The notes beneath the pieces were generated by a model, which ran no database searches, had not been told where the DNA came from, and saw nothing but the letters and a program-made list of their open reading frames with translations. This document shows, piece by piece, positions 15,095 to 23,500 of a DNA stretch of 29,852 nucleotides (positions are counted from its first letter, which is position 1; each line of letters begins with the position of its first letter). Source of the stretch: a virus; IMG/VR virus record IMGVR_UViG_3300042923_001171, positions 1-29,852 of that record, one strand, 5' to 3'. The position numbers were made by a program, and so were the translations under genes.

Positions 15095-17182
15095 ATGGCT
15101 GAGGTAATCACTAGCTCAACTCCCGTTATCAACTTCAGAGGAACGAAGGACGTTAGCGGGAATCGGGCTCAAGGAGCTGCGGAGGTTTTACCTTTCCACC
15201 GTCCGCTCCACTTTTTCTTCGCCGAGAAGGGGCCTACCGAGGCAACTTTTGACAGTACGGCGATGCTCGAAACGTTGTACGGCAGTAAATTCTTGGACCT
15301 CAACTCCGAGTTTGCCACGCACGTCACCCCGTTCTTAAAAGAAGCGGTCGCGGCCGTGTCTCGCTTCATGGCTATCCGTGTTCTGCCTGCGGATATCCCG
15401 AACAAGTCTAACCTCGGGGTTAGCTATGACTACCTCGAAACCGCAGTACCCCTGTATGAGCGCAATGCAGACGGTACCTACAAGTTAGACAAGGCCACCG
15501 GTCTGAAGACGCCGACGGGCGAAACAGCACCAGGGGTGGTCATCAAGTTCGTGGTAGAGAACGTGGGTCTGGATGACCAGGGTGATTCACTGCTGGGCCG
15601 CCGTCAGGTTGAAGACGGTGCGATGAAAGACGGTGATGTGGTCAGTAAGAAAGTGCCGTTCTTTGATTTGGAAGCCCTGGACTACGGCGATGGCACCGGC
15701 ATCGGTTTCCGTCTGTTTGCGCCGACCACCCAGTCTGCGACCCCGGCTGACCCGGACCTGAACGACGATGTGGGCGCGTTCCTGTATCGCTTCCAGATGT
15801 TGACCCGTGCCACCCCGTTGGATTCTCCGGTTATCGTGCCGACCACCTACGAAGAAAGCAGCATCAATATCAGCTTCGGCCAGGACATCCTGGACAAAAC
15901 CGGTGCCGGTACGATTCTGGACTTCGAAGAGCGTGTGCCTGCGCGTTACTCCGACACCGACGTGAGCACGTATCAGCGTTCACTGGTGAGCACGCCACAC
16001 GTCTACCATGACTTCCTTCAGGTGCTGCTGAATAAAATCGCAGTAAATGAAGCGTCATACGGTACCGTGGTGCAGGGTGAAAGCGTTGACAAAATCAACT
16101 TCATCGGTGCCACCACCGTTGATGGCATTCCTTACTACACGGTTATCGTGCAGGGCGTGCTGGATGGCGGTGTGAGCTTTGTGTCGAATGCAACCAACTG
16201 GCTGCGCGGCGGCGGTACCGGGACCATGACCGATGCCACGTACAACGTGGCGGTCAACAAAATCCTGAGCGACCTGGAAGGGGATTACCACCTGACCAAC
16301 ATCGCCCGCTATCCGTTCAACGCCTTCTGGGACTCCGGTTTTGACGAAGCCACCAAGCTTCTGATTCCGAAGATTCAGAGCGCGCGTCAGGACAGCTGGA
16401 TTGCCATTGCAACACAAGATATAACCCAACCTGCTAACGACGTGGCGACTGACGAGTCAATTGCGACCGGTATCCTGACCCGTCTGCAACAGTATCCAGA
16501 TTCTGTGGAATTCGGCACCCTGCCATTCCGCGGTATGGTCGTGGGTCAGACCGGGAACTATGTCGGGGCAACCCGCCGTTATCCGGTGCCGCTGCTGCTG
16601 GACCTGTACCGCAAGTTCTGCATGTGGGGCCGTGACGAATCCGGTCGGGCGAACGAAGACTACGCACCAGACCTGGGTGCGGATAATGCCACCGATGACA
16701 ACCGTGTTGTGACGCGCGTGAAAAACATCTCCAACCTGGATATGATTTATCGCAACCGTCGCCGCCTGTGGTTAGCCGGCGTGGTGTATTGTGAAGACTA
16801 CGACACCAGTTCGCAGTTCTTTGCCGGTCTGCAATCGTTCTACCCGGACCAGACGTCAGTTCTGCGTTCAGCCCTGGTTGGTCTGTGTGTGGCGAACATC
16901 AACCACTACGCGTGGCGTGTCTGGCGTACCTTTACCGGTAACCAGAACCTCACCGACGAACAGCTGACTGAGCGCTCCGAAAAACTCATCACCCAGTTGA
17001 CCACCGACAATATCTCGCCGGGCCGCATGGTTGCCCAGCACCACGCTGAGATTACGCGGTTGGATGAAGAGAACGGATACAGCTGGACACTGCGTAGCGA
17101 CATCGGTGTGAGCGGTATGCGCACCGTGCTGAACGCGTCTGTTGTAGCGTACCGCAGAGAGGAGCTGGAAGACAATGGCTAA
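15095..17182 (+). CDS. Tail sheath protein (contractile)
   Basis: 695 aa from the ATG at 15095 (MAEVITSSTPV), which has GGAG 9 bases upstream. An in-frame ATG at 15080 lacks a ribosome binding site and is rejected. The sheath surrounds the tail tube and contracts to drive it through the envelope. The length equals what I recall for the phiKZ sheath (gp29). The C-terminal domain has typical sheath features: WRTFTGNQNLTDEQL, SPGRMVAQHHAEITRLDEEN and GVSGMRTVLNASVVAYRREE, following the variable outer domain. Its last bases overlap the tube gene by 8, the conserved sheath-tube arrangement. Confidence 0.93.
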   Translation: MAEVITSSTPVINFRGTKDVSGNRAQGAAEVLPFHRPLHFFFAEKGPTEATFDSTAMLETLYGSKFLDLNSEFATHVTPFLKEAVAAVSRFMAIRVLPADIPNKSNLGVSYDYLETAVPLYERNADGTYKLDKATGLKTPTGETAPGVVIKFVVENVGLDDQGDSLLGRRQVEDGAMKDGDVVSKKVPFFDLEALDYGDGTGIGFRLFAPTTQSATPADPDLNDDVGAFLYRFQMLTRATPLDSPVIVPTTYEESSINISFGQDILDKTGAGTILDFEERVPARYSDTDVSTYQRSLVSTPHVYHDFLQVLLNKIAVNEASYGTVVQGESVDKINFIGATTVDGIPYYTVIVQGVLDGGVSFVSNATNWLRGGGTGTMTDATYNVAVNKILSDLEGDYHLTNIARYPFNAFWDSGFDEATKLLIPKIQSARQDSWIAIATQDITQPANDVATDESIATGILTRLQQYPDSVEFGTLPFRGMVVGQTGNYVGATRRYPVPLLLDLYRKFCMWGRDESGRANEDYAPDLGADNATDDNRVVTRVKNISNLDMIYRNRRRLWLAGVVYCEDYDTSSQFFAGLQSFYPDQTSVLRSALVGLCVANINHYAWRVWRTFTGNQNLTDEQLTERSEKLITQLTTDNISPGRMVAQHHAEITRLDEENGYSWTLRSDIGVSGMRTVLNASVVAYRREELEDNG

Positions 17183-18038
17183 GAAAGATCCGAATACCAT
17201 TCTGCCGAGTAACATCGCGTATGCGAAAGGCCTGACTGGTCCCGTGACCAACCTGGCGCTGCCAGGGCAGATGGGTTACGCGCCGAACCTGGCGTACTAC
17301 CATGCGTACGCGGATTACACCAAGCGTCCGGTGATTGCGTTCCTGATGGAGGCCCCTGCGGGCTTCCAGGACCTCGACCACCCGGATGACCGTGTTGCCG
17401 CGCTGAAGAACCTGATTGAAGTGTACCCACGCTCCATCTCAGGTCTCGACCAGTCGCTGGAAGTGGAATACACCAGTACGCCGTTTGGTGGTGCCGGTGA
17501 AGAGATGGAAACGCTGGCGAAAGTCAAACGTAACCGTTCTCAACCGTCGTTTGAGTGGGTGGAGAAAATCGGTACCCCGGTGAAAGCCTTCTGGCAGGAC
17601 TACATTATCCAGTTACTGGGTAACCCTGATACCAACGTTCCGGCGGTGGTGTCTCAGGGCCGTAGCACGCCGTACGGTCTGTACCCGGACTACACCGCGT
17701 TCTCCGTGCTGTTTGTTGAACCCGACCCGACGCAGAAGTTCTGTATCGAAGCCTGGCTCTGCACCAACATGATGCCCCGTCAAGGTCCGCGTATCGAAGG
17801 TTCTCGTGACATCACGGAAACCCCGGCGAACCTCACGCACACTATCGGCTTCACCTGTCTTCAGCAGGTCGGTAATGGCGTGCGTAAACTCGGTCAGTCC
17901 TTCCTGGATGCTGCGAACCAGACCGGTATCGACCCGAACAACCGCCGCGCGTGGTTGCAGGAAGTCGAAGCCGACGTCAAGGCACAGGACACCGGTTACG
18001 TGAACAACATGAACACGGTCCGTAACGAAACCGTGTAA
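17175..18038 (+). CDS. Tail tube protein
   Basis: 287 aa. This protein stacks as rings inside the sheath to form the DNA conduit. It is close in length to the phiKZ tube protein (gp30). Diagnostic-looking segments are SLEVEYTSTPFGGAGEEMET, SQPSFEWVEKIGTPVKAFWQ and FSVLFVEPDPTQKFCIEAWL, giving the beta-barrel character expected of tube proteins; the C-terminus is helical and polar. The start overlaps the sheath stop by 8 bases with GGAAG upstream, so the two are translationally coupled. A strong bidirectional terminator follows at once. Confidence 0.92.
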   Translation: MAKKDPNTILPSNIAYAKGLTGPVTNLALPGQMGYAPNLAYYHAYADYTKRPVIAFLMEAPAGFQDLDHPDDRVAALKNLIEVYPRSISGLDQSLEVEYTSTPFGGAGEEMETLAKVKRNRSQPSFEWVEKIGTPVKAFWQDYIIQLLGNPDTNVPAVVSQGRSTPYGLYPDYTAFSVLFVEPDPTQKFCIEAWLCTNMMPRQGPRIEGSRDITETPANLTHTIGFTCLQQVGNGVRKLGQSFLDAANQTGIDPNNRRAWLQEVEADVKAQDTGYVNNMNTVRNETV

Positions 18039-18050
18039 ACGGTATAAAAA

Positions 18051-18072
18051 ACAGGGGCCTTCGGGCCCCTGT
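18051..18072. terminator. Bidirectional terminator between tube and 238-aa genes
   Basis: ACAGGGGCC-TTCG-GGCCCCTGT is a 9-bp stem with a UUCG tetraloop. It is preceded by an A run and followed by TTTATTTT, so it works in both directions. The stop codon of the leftward 238-aa gene (18074-18076) lies in its T tract. Confidence 0.92.
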
Positions 18073-18073
18073 T

Positions 18074-18790
18074 TTATTTTGCGTCTGCCGCAACGTCTCT
18101 TTTTTGGCCGAGCAACAGCGGTAAGCATTCCGGGTGAGCCAGCAGGTGTTTCACGATGGTTTCTACCAACGGGTCTTCCTTATACACTTCCCGGATATCC
18201 AAGCCCCCCACGACAAAGAGGAACTCCCCGCTTACCCCTTCCATCCCTTCCGCGACCACGTTCCCTAAGAGATGACGTTTGTAGTCGGACGGTTCACCGG
18301 CAACCACCACTTCAGCACCCCCGCCACTGCGGCGCAGAAAGACCTGGTACTCGTAGTGACGGTGATGGTCTACGTCATCAAAGATAGTCCCGACGTTCAC
18401 CGTGAACCGCTGGTCTAACTCCACGTGGTGTTGTGGCACCGTGGCTTTGCGCAGCATACTCATCAGGGTTTCTTTGATGCCGTCTTCAAACATGAACTGG
18501 ATGGTGGTGGTGTACCGGGCGGCGTTGTTGGTTTCCCCTAACGTCACCGGGCGGGAGTTAAAGGTCTCTCCGCCAATGGTCATGTTGACATAGAGGTCTT
18601 CGTTACCGAGTGCGGTACTGGTGGTGAAGAAATCGGCAACGGCTTGTGGGTCATCCAGGCGTTGCAGTTCGGCCAGGGCAATAAACACTTCAGCCGCTTC
18701 TTTCCGCTGGATGTCAACTGTCACCAGGTCATTGGGTTTGGCGTTCATGACTTTGATGGTAACAGGAATAATTTCGATATAGTTAGGCAT
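18074..18790 (-). CDS. Hypothetical protein, 238 aa
   Basis: Last gene of the leftward island that contains the endolysin. It begins with a strand-type N-terminus (PNYIEIIPVTIKVMNAKPND), has RYTTTIQFMFEDGIKETLMS in the middle, and a Gly- and His-rich stretch (DVDHHRHYEYQVFLRRSGGG) around residues 140-160. There is no signal peptide or transmembrane segment. The ATG at 18790 has a ribosome binding site GGAG 6 bases upstream. It lies 66 bases beyond the 115-aa gene, after a terminator-like hairpin, so it may have its own promoter. Function not recognised; a virion or late role is possible from context only. Confidence 0.8.
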   Translation of the reverse strand: MPNYIEIIPVTIKVMNAKPNDLVTVDIQRKEAAEVFIALAELQRLDDPQAVADFFTTSTALGNEDLYVNMTIGGETFNSRPVTLGETNNAARYTTTIQFMFEDGIKETLMSMLRKATVPQHHVELDQRFTVNVGTIFDDVDHHRHYEYQVFLRRSGGGAEVVVAGEPSDYKRHLLGNVVAEGMEGVSGEFLFVVGGLDIREVYKEDPLVETIVKHLLAHPECLPLLLGQKRDVAADAK

Positions 18791-18831
18791 GACGGGTTCT
18801 CCTTGGGGTCATAAAAAGAAACAAAAAAAAA

Positions 18832-18847
18832 GAGGGCCGCAGCCCCC
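18832..18847 (-). terminator. Terminator after the small membrane protein gene
   Basis: On the minus strand GGGGGC-TGCG-GCCCTC forms a 6-bp stem including one G-U pair. It is followed by nine consecutive Ts, with the stop of the membrane protein gene 10 bases upstream. Confidence 0.75.
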
Positions 18848-18856
18848 TTCCTTTTA

Positions 18857-19198
18857 TTACACCACGAAACCGGTGAAGCGTTGTCGTGGTAGCGCCTCTT
18901 CCAGTGTGCGGGTAGGCGGATACGTCAGGCGGTTATATAACCACTCGGGGTTCCCTTTGGACAACCGCACCAGGCGAGAAAACTCCGACCGCGTGACCCG
19001 GTAGAACAACGTGCGCCGCGGGACATGGAAGAACGGGTAGTGTCCAGCGAACCACCCCCGCAATTCGCCGTCAGTGACAAAACAACACCGTCGCACACTC
19101 CACCACACCACGGCCGCAATCACCAGACACAACAGTGTCGCCAGCACGCCACCCAGGAACCCGTCAAACACCGGGCTTGACCACAGCATCTCAAACAT
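18857..19198 (-). CDS. Small membrane protein next to the endolysin (candidate lysis protein)
   Basis: 113 aa from the ATG at 19198, which has GAGG 5 bases upstream; a GTG at 19204 would add two residues. Residues about 13-34 are a strongly hydrophobic segment (GFLGGVLATLLCLVIAAVVW) followed by SVRRCC, so positive charges sit on the C-terminal side. The remaining 75 residues are basic and aromatic (FFHVPRRTLFYRVTRSEF). It lies 13 bases after the endolysin stop in the same direction. That placement suggests a holin-, spanin- or other lysis-related membrane protein. It lacks the long coiled coil of an inner-membrane spanin and has only one clear span, so the class is unresolved. Confidence 0.72.
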   Translation of the reverse strand: MFEMLWSSPVFDGFLGGVLATLLCLVIAAVVWWSVRRCCFVTDGELRGWFAGHYPFFHVPRRTLFYRVTRSEFSRLVRLSKGNPEWLYNRLTYPPTRTLEEALPRQRFTGFVV

Positions 19199-19211
19199 AC
19201 CCACCTCAACC

Positions 19212-19889
19212 TTACACTAACCGACGAAGGGACGGCTCTAAACCGGCCACGTATTTATCGCGCACCTTTTTCCCGGCCTCGGCCTTGGTGATGATGCCGT
19301 CACCGTTGATGTCTAACCCTTTGTTCTGGAGGTAGGCTTTGGTGCCCACGTTCCACAGGTTATACCCTTCCGGTTGACCCACGGCTTTCGGCCACAGGAT
19401 GCGCATATAAAAGTCGCTGATGTTATTGAGCTTGCCCCGGTACGGTTTGAAGAAGTTGTACACGTACTCGAGCTGCTGCTCGGCCGTCATCTTCAATAGC
19501 GCATTCAGGGTGGTGCCCGCATCGGTCGCCGCGGCTTCACCAAACTGGATGATACCGTAATACGGTGCCCCGGCGGCGTTCTTGATGGTCGGGGAGAAGG
19601 TCCCGCCTGACTCAAACGCCATCCCACCCATGAACCAGCCCGCGCCATCACGCGGCATCGCCAGGTCCTGAGCCATCTTGCGCACCCGGGCCACAAACGC
19701 CGGGGAAACGTTGTTCGACCACGGCAGGTCAAAGCAACCCACGGTGATTTCGGACTCCTGTCCCCGGTCGGCTGCGGTAATCAGACCGTTACGGGAATTC
19801 GTTCCCCACAGCCCATCAACCCTTCCCGCATACAGCCCTTCTTTCTTTAGTCGCTCCTGAACGGTTGCGATTGCATCTTTCAACGCCAT
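19212..19889 (-). CDS. Endolysin: peptidoglycan-binding plus lytic transglycosylase-like, with EF-hand
   Basis: 225 aa. The N-terminus (residues 5-40; IATVQERLKKEGLYAGRVDG then LWGTNS) resembles a type 1 peptidoglycan-binding domain. Residues about 63-180 look like a lysozyme or SLT-type muramidase, with probable catalytic Glu93 in MAFESGGTFSP and the helper region YYGIIQFGEAA. Near the C-terminus is a perfect 12-residue EF-hand loop, D193 to E204 (DINGDGIITKAE), predicted to bind calcium. The layout (binding domain first) recalls phiKZ endolysin gp144. No signal peptide, so export would need a holin or injection. It could also be virion-associated. The ATG at 19889 has AGAGGTG 4 bases upstream. 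Confidence 0.85.
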   Translation of the reverse strand: MALKDAIATVQERLKKEGLYAGRVDGLWGTNSRNGLITAADRGQESEITVGCFDLPWSNNVSPAFVARVRKMAQDLAMPRDGAGWFMGGMAFESGGTFSPTIKNAAGAPYYGIIQFGEAAATDAGTTLNALLKMTAEQQLEYVYNFFKPYRGKLNNISDFYMRILWPKAVGQPEGYNLWNVGTKAYLQNKGLDINGDGIITKAEAGKKVRDKYVAGLEPSLRRLV

Positions 19890-19967
19890 GTGACACCTCT
19901 ACAGTTGTGGTACGGTTACACACAATTGCTAAAAGGAACCACTGCCGTAAAAAAGGAAAGGGTATTA

Positions 19968-19971
19968 TATG
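19968..19971 (+). promoter_or_regulatory. Candidate late promoter (TATG) upstream of the fibre cluster
   Basis: GTATTATATGATC lies in an AT-rich part of the 117-base divergent region between endolysin and the 183-aa gene. TATG, the phiKZ late core as I recall it, is 35 bases upstream of the start at 20007. It is the only good candidate for the rightward adhesion cluster, but the motif is short. Confidence 0.3.
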
Positions 19972-20006
19972 ATCATTAGGGTCTTCTTTTCTGCTGGAGA
20001 ACGGTT

Positions 20007-20558
20007 ATGGCCGATTGGGCTTACCTTAAACTACCCTCTCGAGAAGCAATGTTAGCGCTCATTAATGACACCAACGGCTTTACCGGCGAGGACCGGTTAA
20101 CCTTTGACCAGGTGACCTTCCAACCCCCGGTAGCGGTGGACAGCGACGACCCGGATATCAACACCAAAGTGGTGGTGGAGTCCGTGGAAGGTGTGAAGTA
20201 CGTTGGCCCGGTAGAGATAGACGCGTTCCGTCTGGATGCCGGGGTGTTGTTTGGTAGTCAACTTGTTCGACTCGATGTGCAGGGCGCGGTTTCGACCGCT
20301 GACTTACTCCCGCGCTTGAATGAGAAGTACGGCCTGGCGTTAGACGCCCAGGATATCGTTGACCAACCCATTGACCACGAAATTGTGGAAGAGAACGGTT
20401 CCCCGCACACCATCACGTTTGCGCCGGACTGTTTTCATTTTATTGGGAAGTTCCCGGTATACGTGGGACCCGAAACCGCTGTGAACCCGATTTTGTGGGA
20501 AGCGGGCAATGTCTTCCGCTGGCAGGACGGCTCCATTATGGTGCAGGAAACGGCGTAA
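20007..20558 (+). CDS. Probable virion or baseplate protein, 183 aa
   Basis: First gene of the rightward fibre cluster. The ATG has GGAG 8 bases upstream. It starts with a short helical part (SREAMLALINDTNGFTGEDR), then beta segments (VGPVEIDAFRLDAGVLFG), and includes LLPRLNEKYGLALDAQDIVD, a pattern I associate with phage virion proteins although I cannot name a family. The C-terminus (FHFIGKFPVYVGPETAVNP) is beta-type. It ends 26 bases before the long fibre gene, so it may form the attachment point, or an adaptor, for that fibre. Confidence 0.75.
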   Translation: MADWAYLKLPSREAMLALINDTNGFTGEDRLTFDQVTFQPPVAVDSDDPDINTKVVVESVEGVKYVGPVEIDAFRLDAGVLFGSQLVRLDVQGAVSTADLLPRLNEKYGLALDAQDIVDQPIDHEIVEENGSPHTITFAPDCFHFIGKFPVYVGPETAVNPILWEAGNVFRWQDGSIMVQETA

Positions 20559-20584
20559 TAACAGTTAAACAATTGGAGTAAGTT

Positions 20585-23500
20585 ATGGCGACACCACGTC
20601 CGGGCTCCATCCTCGCGATGGACCACGTCAGCACACTTACCGGGAAGGAACAAATCCCCCTGGTAGATGAAGCTGGCAAAAACGTTCGCGTCGACGCCGG
20701 CCTCCTTTATGGCAAGACCGCGTATCAGCTTGCACTCGACGCCGGTTTTCAGGGCGACGAAGCGGCGTACCTTGCTAGCCTGAAAGGGGACAAAGGCGAC
20801 GACGGTAATGATGGTAACGACGGTAAGTCAGCGTTTGAACTTGCGCTGGCGGCCGGCTTTACCGGTAACGAAGCCGATTACCTGGCCTCGTTGCATGGCA
20901 AGTCTGCGTTTGAGATTGCCAAAGACGACGGCTTCGCCGGTGATGAGCCCACGTGGTTGGCGTCACTGGTTGGTAAAGATGGAATGCTCCCGGACTTCGC
21001 GGTCACGGTTGAGCCCAACGACCTGAGCGAAGCGGACTTCGGGGCGAAGATTGGCGCCATCCTGTCCGGTGCAAAACCGGCAGACGTGGTCAGCTATCGG
21101 GCATTTGTGGTTGATGCCAACGACAGCACCCTGAAACACCTGAGCGGCTATACCGTGTTCCCAACAAAAACGGGTCTCTACCTGTGGGCGTTCGGTAAGA
21201 ACATCAACGGTGATGGCAAACTGGCCAGCGTCGCGTTGTATAAAGCCGACAACGGTGACCTGAACTACCTGACTTCGGTCTCGACGGTAAAAGGGGAGAA
21301 CGGGAAGAACGGCGTTGACGGGAAGAGTGCGTACCAGCTGGCGGTTGCTGGCGGTTATGTCGGCACCGAGCAACAGTGGCTCGCCTCCCTGAAAGGCGTG
21401 AAAGGGGATACCGGTTTGGCGCTGAACGTGAAAGCGACCTTGTCCGATGTCTCTGAATTGCCTGCCCCGGGCGATTACCCGCCAGGCACCGCCTTCATTA
21501 TTGATGGCCACTGGTGGGCAGACCTGGGTGACGGCCCGTACGTTGACCTCGGCTCCGTGTTGGGTCCGGAAGGGAAATCGGCCTATGACGTGGCGGTTGA
21601 GCACGGTTACAACGGCTCGGTAGAAGACTGGCTGGAAAGTCTGAAAGGACTGGACGGTATCGGTCTGCGCATTCTCGGTTCCTTTAGCTCTACCGACAGC
21701 CTCCCAACCTCGGGTCAGTTGTCCGGTGATGCGTACATCATTCAGTCGGTGATGTATGTCTGGGATACCACCCGTTGGTCCCCAGTGGGTCAGCAAGGTC
21801 CAGCCGGTCTGTCGGCGTATGACATTGCGGTGCGCAACGGCTTCGCCGGGTCGCAGACCCAGTGGCTTGCCTCCTTGGTCGGTCAGAAGGGTGAGCAGGG
21901 CGTTGAAGGTAAGCAGGGTGAGAAAGGTGAATCCGCAGCGGCCATCAACACCAAAGGCAAAGTGGCGGATGAAGCGTCCTTACCGCAAACCAACAACCTG
22001 CCGGGTGACGGCTACTTCATTGGCCTGAACCTGTGGATTTGGACCGGTGATGCGTGGGAAGACGTCGGTACCGTTAAAGGCGAGAAGGGTGACCAAGGTA
22101 TCCAGGGTGAACCTGGTAAGCAAGGTGACCCGGGCCCGCAAGGTAAAGACATCTACGCCCTGGCCATTGAGAATGGCTTCACCGGCAGCTTCGCTGACTT
22201 CCTGGCGCAGTATAAAGGTGAGAAAGGTAACCCCGGTAACCCGGGCCCACGTGGTCTGCCAGGTCCCGACGGCAAGAGCGCTTTCGATGTGGCCGTGGTA
22301 AACGGTTACAAAGGTAGCGTCACCGATTGGTTACTGTCTCTGAAAGGTCAGAAGGGTGACACCGGTGCCGGCATCACGCTGCTTGGTGTTCAGCCGGACG
22401 AAGCTTCGCTGCCGGCGGGTGCTACCGTTGGTGATGCGTACCTGATTGGCCAGCACGTCTGGATTTACAACGGCTCTGCGTGGGTCGATGGTGGTCCGGT
22501 ACAAGGCCCAGCCGGTAAGTCTTCTTACGAACTGGCGGTTGAGGGTGGCTTTAACGGCAGTGTTGAGGCGTGGTTAACCTCACTGAAAGGTGACAAAGGT
22601 GACCCAGGCACCAACGGGGAGTCTGCCTTTGAGATTGCGCAAGCGGCCGGTTTCCAGGGTACCGAGCAGCAGTGGCTTCTGTCACTGAAAGGGACCCAAG
22701 GCGATAACGGTAAGTCAGCGTACGACATCGCGAAAGCGGATGGCTACACCGGCACCGAAGCAGAATGGTTAACGTCCCTGAAAGGGAAAGACGGCACCAA
22801 CTCTATCGCGTTGAACTACCTGGGTCTGGTGACGGCACAACCGTCAACCGATGGCCGTACCCTGGGCGATGCGTATCTCCTGAAAACCAACGGGGTCACC
22901 ACCCTGATTGTGTTCCAGGACGGTGCGTTCCAGAGTGCCGGTAAAGTACAGGGTAACGACGGTAAGTCCTCTTACCAGATTGCCGTGGACGGTGGTTTCC
23001 AGGGCACGGAAGCGCAATGGTTAGCGACCCTGAAAGGGGCGGACGGCAAATCGGCCTATCAGGTTGCCGTGGCAAACGGGTATACCGGGACTGAACCGCA
23101 GTGGTTGGCCTTTATCCAGGGTCAGGGCTTGACGCCGAAAGGCAGCGTCGCCACCAAGGCCGCTCTGAACGCCCTCACGGGCATGGCGAAGGGTGACCTG
23201 TACGTGGTTGCCACGAACAGCGGCGACACGTCAGCGGGTCACATGTTCGTTTATAACGGCACAGCCTTTATCGACTTCGGTGACATGCGCGGTATCCAGG
23301 GTACCCAAGGTATCCAGGGTAACCCAGGCCCGGACGGAAAATCGGCGTACGATGTAGCGAAAGCCCAGGGCTTTGTGGGTAATGAAGCTGCCTGGCTCGC
23401 CACACTGGTCGGTCCGGACGGGAAGTCCGCCTTTGATGTTGCGGTTGACCAGGGTTACACCGGTGACCTGCCAACCTGGCTTGCCTCACTGAAAGGTGAT

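Noticed and set aside
20963-21796. 277-aa minus-strand frame opposite the tail fibre
   Set aside because: Antisense of the repetitive collagen-like fibre; its repeats mirror the fibre modules.
20711-23499. CRISPR or DNA-level tandem array
   Set aside because: Repeats are protein modules with synonymous divergence and unequal spacing, all in one reading frame.
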